Assembly (NCBI GenBank): GCA_029549985.1
Contig: JAKPIB010000031.1
Span: 1-64,000, forward strand
From: Bacillota bacterium
GTDB taxonomy: Bacteria > Bacillota > Clostridia > Caldicoprobacterales > DTU083
DNA length: 64,000 nucleotides
Direction: 5' to 3'
The notes under the pieces were generated by a model. It ran no database searches. It worked only from the letters and a program-made list of their open reading frames with translations, and had not been told where the DNA came from. Shown here in pieces: positions 58,258 to 64,000 of this stretch. A program made the position numbers and the translations under genes. Position 1 is the first letter of the stretch, and each line of letters opens with the position of its first letter.

Positions 58258-59070
58258 TTGACCGAACTAAAAAACAGGATAAAAGCTGCAAACAAGATCG
58301 TGATAAAGGTAGGAACATCCACCGTCACCCACCCGAACGGCAAGCCCAACATCATGCTCATCGAAAGGCTCGTCAGGGTCATCTCCAACCTTGTCAACCA
58401 GGGCAGGCATGTGGTACTGGTAACCTCCGGAGCTATCGGTGTTGGCCGGGCGAAGATGGGACAGGACCATAAGCCTGCGAGCATACCTGAAAAGCAGGCC
58501 CTTGCAGCCATAGGCCAGGTCAACCTTATGTACATATACTCCAAGCTCTTCAGCGAGTATGGCCAGACCGCCGCCCAGGTGCTCCTGACTAGGGACGTGC
58601 TGGACAACGGAGTACGGGAGCAGAATACCATCAATACCTTCAACACTCTTTTGCTGCAGTACAACAGCATTCCCATAGTGAATGAAAATGACACGGTATC
58701 GACCGAGCAGATCGAGTTTGGCGACAATGATACCCTGTCCGCAATGGTTGCTGCCTTGATAAGGGCAGACCTTCTCATTCTCCTGTCCGACATAGACGGC
58801 CTCTATGACAAGGACCCGAAAAACAGCGCTGATGCCAGGTTTATTCCCACGGTGTATGGAATAACAGACGAGATCGTGAGCATGTGTGGGGGCACCAATG
58901 GGAATCTTGGCACAGGGGGCATGAAGACCAAGATAGAGGCGGCAAGGATATGCATAGATGCGGGCGTCCCGATGGTCATCGCCAACGGTGACGATCCGGA
59001 GAATATAAACAGGATAATATCAGGCCAGGAGCTGGGGACCCTCTTCGTACCCCATAGAAAGGAGGACTAA
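58258..59070 (+). CDS. proB: Glutamate 5-kinase
   Basis: A 270-residue amino acid kinase catalysing the first step of proline synthesis. 'KIVIKVGTSTVTHPNGKPNIMLIERLVRVI', 'VVLVTSGAIGVGRAKMG', 'PIVNENDTVSTEQIEFGDNDTLSAMVAALIRADLLILLSDIDGLYD' and 'GTGGMKTKIEAARI' are typical. It lacks the C-terminal PUA domain found in the longer E. coli enzyme. TTG start behind AGGGGGG. It is directly followed by proA; proC is not in the window. Confidence 0.96.
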   Translation: MTELKNRIKAANKIVIKVGTSTVTHPNGKPNIMLIERLVRVISNLVNQGRHVVLVTSGAIGVGRAKMGQDHKPASIPEKQALAAIGQVNLMYIYSKLFSEYGQTAAQVLLTRDVLDNGVREQNTINTFNTLLLQYNSIPIVNENDTVSTEQIEFGDNDTLSAMVAALIRADLLILLSDIDGLYDKDPKNSADARFIPTVYGITDEIVSMCGGTNGNLGTGGMKTKIEAARICIDAGVPMVIANGDDPENINRIISGQELGTLFVPHRKED

Positions 59071-59072
59071 GG

Positions 59073-60317
59073 TTGAGCGAGGTAAGGACCAAGGCCCTAT
59101 TGGCCAAAAGCGCATCCAGATCCCTGGCTGACCTTTCATCCGTTGAAAGGGACAGGGCGCTGGAACTGATGGCCGATGCTCTTATCCGGAATGCAGACCG
59201 GATCATGAAGGAAAACAGAAAGGATATGGTTAAGGCTGAAGAGAATGGAAAGCCTCAGGCATTCCTTGACAGGCTCATGCTCAATGAGACCAGGATAGGG
59301 GATATGGCCAAAGGCCTCATGAGCATCAGGCAGCTCAGTGACCCCATAGGTGAAACGGTTGCAGCCTGGGTCAGGCCTAACGGGCTTGAGATAGCCCAGA
59401 TCAGGGTGCCCTTGGGGGTTGTGGGCATGATCTACGAGTCCAGGCCCAATGTAACTGCCGATGCTGTGGGCTTGTGCATTAAAACAGCCAACGCGGTGGT
59501 CCTGAGGGGTGGGTCGGATGCCATAAACTCGAACCGGATCATAGCTGATGTTCTTGCCCAGGCTTCTCTGGAAGCAGGCATACCCGAAGGGGCCATACAG
59601 CTGATCCACGATACGGACCGGAGCAGTGCAGTCGAGCTGATGACCTTAAGCGGCATAATAGACGTGCTCATCCCCAGAGGGGGAGGAGGGCTCATCAGGT
59701 CAGTGGTGGAGAACGCGAAAGTACCTGTGATCGAAACCGGGGAGGGCAACTGTCATGTGTATATAGACGATGACTGTGACCCTCAGATGGCGATCGACAT
59801 TGTAGTAAATGCCAAGACCAGCCGGCCTGGAGTATGCAATGCCGCAGAAAAGCTTCTTATCTCCAGAAAATCAGCCCCAAGGCTGCTGCCTGACCTGGTC
59901 AGGGCATTGAAAGAAAAAGGTGTCGAACTCAGGGGATGTCCGGAAGCCATGAGGCTGGCCAACGGGATAATGCCGGCTGCGGAGGATGACTGGGGCAGGG
60001 AGTACCTCAGCCTTATCATGGCAATAAAGGTGGTGGACGGCATTAATGAGGCGATAGAGCACATAAACCGTTATGGCTCAGGGCATTCGGAGGCTATCGT
60101 CACATCCAGCTACTTCAACAGCCGCAAATTCACATCCCAGGTGGATGCAGCCGCCGTATATGTCAATGCATCCACAAGGTTCACTGATGGATATGAATAC
60201 GGCTTTGGGGCAGAGATAGGCATCAGCACCCAAAAGTTCCATGCCAGGGGCCCGATGGGACTCAAGGCTCTGACCACCATCAAGTATGTGGTACATGGAA
60301 ACGGACAGACGCGGTAA
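59073..60317 (+). CDS. proA: Gamma-glutamyl phosphate reductase
   Basis: A 414-residue aldehyde-dehydrogenase-fold enzyme, the second step of proline synthesis. 'VPLGVVGMIYESRPNVTADAVGLC' and 'NAVVLRGGSDAINSN' bind NADPH. 'TSRPGVCNAAEKLL' has the catalytic Cys. 'YGSGHSEAIVT', 'VNASTRFTDGYEYGFGAEIGISTQK' and 'ARGPMGLKALTT' end the protein. TTG start 2 bases after the proB stop, with AAAGGAGG inside the end of proB. Confidence 0.97.
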   Translation: MSEVRTKALLAKSASRSLADLSSVERDRALELMADALIRNADRIMKENRKDMVKAEENGKPQAFLDRLMLNETRIGDMAKGLMSIRQLSDPIGETVAAWVRPNGLEIAQIRVPLGVVGMIYESRPNVTADAVGLCIKTANAVVLRGGSDAINSNRIIADVLAQASLEAGIPEGAIQLIHDTDRSSAVELMTLSGIIDVLIPRGGGGLIRSVVENAKVPVIETGEGNCHVYIDDDCDPQMAIDIVVNAKTSRPGVCNAAEKLLISRKSAPRLLPDLVRALKEKGVELRGCPEAMRLANGIMPAAEDDWGREYLSLIMAIKVVDGINEAIEHINRYGSGHSEAIVTSSYFNSRKFTSQVDAAAVYVNASTRFTDGYEYGFGAEIGISTQKFHARGPMGLKALTTIKYVVHGNGQTR

Positions 60318-60324
60318 GTCTGCG

Positions 60325-60353
60325 TTGACATGCCCGGTCAAAAGGCATAATAT
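60325..60353 (+). promoter_or_regulatory. Candidate sigma-A promoter for ruvCAB
   Basis: TTGACA at 60325-60330, a 17-base spacer and TAATAT at 60348-60353. No clear LexA-type palindrome was seen beside it. Confidence 0.65.
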
Positions 60354-60401
60354 TGTCTATGGACGAACGAGCATTCAGGGGTTCAGGGAAGGGTGACTCT
60401 A

Positions 60402-60896
60402 TTGAGAGTTCTTGGAATAGATCCGGGTATGGCGATAATGGGATACGGTGTAGTTGAAGACCGGGGCAATAGCCTCAAGGTTTTGGACTATGGTGTGATC
60501 ACCACCTCGCCCGATATGGAAACTCCGCAAAGACTGCTCCATATATACAACTCGGCTGCAGAGTTGATCAAGCGCTATTCACCGGATGCTGCCGCCCTTG
60601 AAGAGCTGTTCTTCAACAAAAACGCCAAAACCGCGATAATCATCGGCCATGCCAGAGGAGCGGCGGTAGTGGCCTGTGCAGGCTTAGGGATCGACCTATA
60701 TGAATATACTCCCCTGCAGGTCAAGCAATCCGTTGTAGGATACGGCCGGGCTGACAAGCACCAGGTCCAGCAGATGGTAAAGCTGCTCTTGAACCTCAAG
60801 GACGTGCCCCGGCCTGATGATGCCGCGGATGCTCTGGCAGTGGCGGTTTGTCATATACATAGCTCGCAGATGGGACGTAAACTGGGAGATCGATAG
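60402..60896 (+). CDS. ruvC: Holliday junction endonuclease RuvC
   Basis: A 164-residue resolvase. '[17 protein letters not shown]' places D7 as in E. coli; '[29 protein letters not shown]' and '[13 protein letters not shown]' supply the other acidic residues. It cuts symmetric strands at four-way junctions. TTG 60402 gives the normal N-terminus and is 8 bases after AGGGAAGGG. GTG 60393, in frame, would overlap that site. Confidence 0.96.
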   Translation: MRVLGIDPGMAIMGYGVVEDRGNSLKVLDYGVITTSPDMETPQRLLHIYNSAAELIKRYSPDAAALEELFFNKNAKTAIIIGHARGAAVVACAGLGIDLYEYTPLQVKQSVVGYGRADKHQVQQMVKLLLNLKDVPRPDDAADALAVAVCHIHSSQMGRKLGDR

Positions 60897-60906
60897 GAGA
60901 TAAGAG

Positions 60907-61503
60907 ATGTACGCATATATAAAGGGGACTCTGGAAGAGGTCGGCAATCAGCAGGTCATCCTCGAAGCCAATGGCATCGGGTACCTGATATATGTTCCGA
61001 ATACCGTCATATCCGACCTGCCCGGGCAGGGAGAAGCTACAAAGCTGTTTACATATATGCACCTCAGGGAGGATGTACAGGAGCTATACGGCTTTCTCGA
61101 TGAGGAGGACAAGCTTTTTTTCGAAAAGCTGATCACAGTATCGGGCATCGGACCGAAAGCAGCCTTGAACATGCTATCCAGCTACAGCAGGCTCCAGCTT
61201 GCCACAGCCATATTGACCGGCGACAGCAAGCTGCTCAGCACAGTGCCCGGAGTGGGCAGGAAGACGGCGGACCGCATAATACTAGAGCTGAAGGACAAGC
61301 TTGACAAGGCAGCCCTTGCAGCGAAAGCCGGCCCTGCACTGCCGGCAGCCCGGGGCAGCATGTACTTTGAAGCCCTGGAAGCCCTCCAGGGGCTAGGATA
61401 CTCTGCTGCTGATGCAGAGGATGCTTTGCGGGGCCTGGAAGGGAAGGATGCCTCAGAGCTTATCAGGCAGGCGCTCAAAAGCCTGGATAATCGAAACAGA
61501 TAG
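60907..61503 (+). CDS. ruvA: Holliday junction helicase subunit RuvA
   Basis: A 198-residue junction-binding protein. It has an OB-fold domain ('[28 protein letters not shown]', '[21 protein letters not shown]'), two HhH motifs ('[13 protein letters not shown]', '[16 protein letters not shown]') and a flexible C-terminal domain III ('[20 protein letters not shown]') that contacts RuvB. ATG start 10 bases after ruvC, behind GATAGGAG. Confidence 0.97.
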   Translation: MYAYIKGTLEEVGNQQVILEANGIGYLIYVPNTVISDLPGQGEATKLFTYMHLREDVQELYGFLDEEDKLFFEKLITVSGIGPKAALNMLSSYSRLQLATAILTGDSKLLSTVPGVGRKTADRIILELKDKLDKAALAAKAGPALPAARGSMYFEALEALQGLGYSAADAEDALRGLEGKDASELIRQALKSLDNRNR

Positions 61504-61514
61504 GGGGAGTCGTT

Positions 61515-62537
61515 TTGGACGAGCTCCAGGATCGGATAATAGCAGCAAACAGAACGGTCGAGGACCAGGACATAGAGCTGAGCCTTAGGCCAAGGACTAT
61601 GAACGAGTATATCGGCCAGACCAAGGTCAAGGAACAGATATTGATATTCATACAGGCTGCCCGGGAGCGCAACGAGGCTCTCGACCATGTCCTGCTGTAC
61701 GGCCCGCCCGGGCTTGGCAAGACTACCCTGGCCAACATAATTGCCAATGAGCTTGGCGTCAGCATAAGGATAACCTCAGGCCCGGCCATTGAGAAGCCGG
61801 GAGATCTGGCTGCCATACTGACCAACCTGGGGGACAGGGATGTCCTCTTCATAGATGAGATACACAGGCTCAACCGCAGCGTTGAAGAAATACTGTATCC
61901 TGCGATGGAGGATTTCGCGCTGGATATAATCATCGGCAAGGGGCCCAGTGCCAGGTCGATCAGGCTCGACCTGCCCAGGTTCACCCTGGTGGGTGCCACG
62001 ACCCGGGCAGGTATGCTCACATCACCCCTTAGGGACAGGTTTGGGGTCATAAACAGGCTTGAGCTATACAGCCCGGCTGACCTGGCAAGGATCGTCACGA
62101 GGTCTGCCGGCATACTGGGTATTGAAATAGACCCTGAAGGTGCTATGGAGATCGCAAAGCGCTCCAGGGGGACGCCGAGGGTGGCCAACAGGCTGCTCAA
62201 GAGGGTAAGGGACTACGCCCAGATCAAGGCCGGCAATGTTATCACCCTGGATGTGGCCAACGATGCCCTGAACATGCTTGAGGTCGATGCCATAGGGCTT
62301 GACGAGGTCGACAGGCGCATCCTCAGGACCATTTATGAAAAATTCGACGGCGGCCCTGTCGGACTGGAGACCCTTGCAGCATCCACTGGAGAAGAGAGCA
62401 CCACGATTGAGGATGTATACGAGCCATACCTGCTGCAACTGGGCTTTATTGCCCGTACGCCCAGGGGAAGGGTGATCACATCCCTGGGGCTCAGGCATCT
62501 GAATATCCCCGTGGAAGAACAGGCAAGCCTTTTGTAG
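61515..62537 (+). CDS. ruvB: Holliday junction helicase motor RuvB
   Basis: A 340-residue AAA+ motor. '[26 protein letters not shown]', Walker A '[22 protein letters not shown]', Walker B '[24 protein letters not shown]', sensor and arginine-finger '[18 protein letters not shown]' and the winged helix '[13 protein letters not shown]' are all present. It drives branch migration with RuvA. TTG start with AGGGGGAG in front; 11 bases after ruvA. Confidence 0.98.
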   Translation: MDELQDRIIAANRTVEDQDIELSLRPRTMNEYIGQTKVKEQILIFIQAARERNEALDHVLLYGPPGLGKTTLANIIANELGVSIRITSGPAIEKPGDLAAILTNLGDRDVLFIDEIHRLNRSVEEILYPAMEDFALDIIIGKGPSARSIRLDLPRFTLVGATTRAGMLTSPLRDRFGVINRLELYSPADLARIVTRSAGILGIEIDPEGAMEIAKRSRGTPRVANRLLKRVRDYAQIKAGNVITLDVANDALNMLEVDAIGLDEVDRRILRTIYEKFDGGPVGLETLAASTGEESTTIEDVYEPYLLQLGFIARTPRGRVITSLGLRHLNIPVEEQASLL

Positions 62538-62549
62538 GACCGGTGCAGA

Positions 62550-62558
62550 TGGTATAAT
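62550..62558 (+). promoter_or_regulatory. Extended -10 element upstream of queA
   Basis: TGG followed by TATAAT, an extended -10. The -35 is poor (TTTTGT 17 bases upstream, or TTGTAG with a 15-base spacer). Confidence 0.45.
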
Positions 62559-62630
62559 AAGCGGGATTCGGGATATTATGAAATTACATATAACATCTTT
62601 CAAAATAACACATGAAACGGAGAGGCACTG

Positions 62631-63656
62631 TTGAAGGTTTCGGATTTTGATTACAGCCTGCCCGAAGAACTGATTGCCCAAAGGCCGATCGATAAACGGG
62701 ACGAATCAAGGCTCCTTGTTTACAACAGGGCTGACGGCAGTATAGAGCACAGGGTGTTCAAGGATATCGTGGATTACCTCGATAAGGGCGACTGTCTCGT
62801 CCTCAATGATACGAAGGTCATACCTGCAAGGCTTTTGGGAAAAAAGGAAGATACGGGCGGCAGCATGGAATTTGTTCTGCTCAGCAGGCAAGAGGATGAT
62901 GTATGGCGTGTACTGGTAAAGCCAGGTAAGAGGGCGCAGATCGGGACACGCTTTATATTTGCAGACGGCCTGCTAAAGGCTGAGGTCCTGGCTAAAACCG
63001 AGGAAGGCGGACGCCTGGTAAGATTCCACTACGACGGAGTGTTCGAGGAGGTCCTGGACAAGGCGGGGATCATGCCCCTGCCCCCATACATCCATGAGGA
63101 GTTGAAGGACAGGGACCGGTATCAGACCGTTTATGCCCAGCATAGCGGTTCGGCAGCGGCGCCCACCGCCGGGCTCCACTTTACGCCGGACCTGCTGCGG
63201 AGGATCGAGGAGTCCGGTGTACGGATCGCCAAGGTGACGCTGCATGTAGGCATTGGCACCTTCCGTCCGGTCAAGACGGAAAACCTTGAAGACCACCATA
63301 TGCACGAGGAGGTCTACAATGTGGATGCGAAAGCGGCCGATATCATCAACAGGACAAGGGACGCAGGAGGCAGGGTGATAGCAGTAGGGACCACATCCCT
63401 TAGGACCATTGAATCGATCGCTGATGAAACAGGCCATGTAAAACCGGGCAGCGGTTCTACCGGTATCTTCATATACCCGGGATACAAGTTCAAAGTGACT
63501 GATGCCCTCATCACCAACTTCCATCTTCCCAAATCCACCCTGCTCATGCTTGTCAGCGCCCTTGCGGGCAGGGAGGAAATACTGAGGGTATACAGGGAAG
63601 CCATAGAAAAGCGTTACAGGTTTTTCAGCTTCGGTGACGCCATGTTTATATATTGA
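62631..63656 (+). CDS. queA: S-adenosylmethionine:tRNA ribosyltransferase-isomerase
   Basis: A 341-residue enzyme that makes epoxyqueuosine in tRNA. '[27 protein letters not shown]', '[17 protein letters not shown]', '[17 protein letters not shown]', '[26 protein letters not shown]', 'TTSLRTIES' and '[18 protein letters not shown]' are hallmark segments. TTG start after ACGGAGAGG. tgt follows, so the queuosine steps are grouped, as is usual next to ruvAB. Confidence 0.97.
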   Translation: MKVSDFDYSLPEELIAQRPIDKRDESRLLVYNRADGSIEHRVFKDIVDYLDKGDCLVLNDTKVIPARLLGKKEDTGGSMEFVLLSRQEDDVWRVLVKPGKRAQIGTRFIFADGLLKAEVLAKTEEGGRLVRFHYDGVFEEVLDKAGIMPLPPYIHEELKDRDRYQTVYAQHSGSAAAPTAGLHFTPDLLRRIEESGVRIAKVTLHVGIGTFRPVKTENLEDHHMHEEVYNVDAKAADIINRTRDAGGRVIAVGTTSLRTIESIADETGHVKPGSGSTGIFIYPGYKFKVTDALITNFHLPKSTLLMLVSALAGREEILRVYREAIEKRYRFFSFGDAMFIY

Positions 63657-63696
63657 CGGTTGGTTTATGTTTGTCTATATTTGCCTAGAATCATAA

Positions 63697-64000
<304 letters not shown>

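Overview
The window reads as chromosome of an endospore-forming, Gram-positive bacterium of the class Clostridia (Bacillota), with roughly balanced GC. The evidence is the spoIIAA-spoIIAB-sigF operon followed by spoVAA-spoVAB, the spore genes ytxC and yunB, tRNA-controlled T-box leaders in front of thrS and pheS, an infC-rpmI-rplT operon with an AUU-started infC, purine-rich Shine-Dalgarno sites, frequent TTG and GTG starts, and the Firmicutes MrfAB repair pair. Most content is conserved housekeeping DNA. I see no transposase, tRNA, rRNA or CRISPR array.

Layout. 1-420: the 3' end of a peptidoglycan-binding protein and a holin-like membrane protein. 650-4110: a DUF4349 lipoprotein, a GME-fold-like protein, YtxC and a DUF445 protein. 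4110-12470: translation block (T-box/thrS; L20-type leader/infC-rpmI-rplT; SpoU-type methyltransferase; YqzL; T-box/pheS-pheT). 12580-17850: zapA, a U32 peptidase and mutS2. 17950-25400: xylulokinase, a two-component system followed by an HtrA protease, a convergent zinc-ribbon membrane protein and a small membrane protein. 25520-29600: NifS-ThiI sulfur transfer pair, a translationally coupled sugar-binding-type lipoprotein and an L,D-transpeptidase. 29780-35100: an FMN-barrel protein and a complete four-gene pyruvate-dehydrogenase-type operon that looks mitochondrial/alphaproteobacterial in motif detail. 35230-37890: an unknown two-helix membrane protein and secD-secF. 38070-42250: the mrfA-mrfB repair operon, with mrfA broken by an in-frame TAG in helicase motif VI, and a TPR protein. 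42260-48520: a class A PBP, an FtsH-type protease, an odd Met/Tyr-rich protein and an alpha-oxoamine synthase. 48640-53020: L25/Ctc, the spoIIA operon, spoVAA-AB and dodecin. 53100-64000: a second class A PBP, yunB, yebC, an amidase-domain protein, proB-proA, ruvCAB, queA and the start of tgt.

How the parts work together. The sporulation block shows readable promoter logic. A sigma-H-like promoter precedes spoIIAA, so the forespore sigma factor and its regulators would be made at sporulation onset. A sigma-G-like promoter lies after sigF and precedes a previously unlabelled 53-residue membrane ORF that is ATGA-coupled to spoVAA. The translation block is controlled by uncharged tRNA (Thr, Phe) and probably by ribosomal protein L20. 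The right end is a DNA-repair and tRNA-queuosine block in which five of six consecutive genes start with TTG.

Most worth a second look: the amber codon in mrfA; the small membrane ORF in front of spoVAA; the MYP-repeat Tyr/Met-rich protein downstream of a divergent FtsH; a long hairpin that would hide the ctc ribosome-binding site; the paired Cys repeats at the C-terminus of the second PBP; and the mitochondrial-type PDH operon. I did not find a clearly new multi-gene defence or biosynthetic system.
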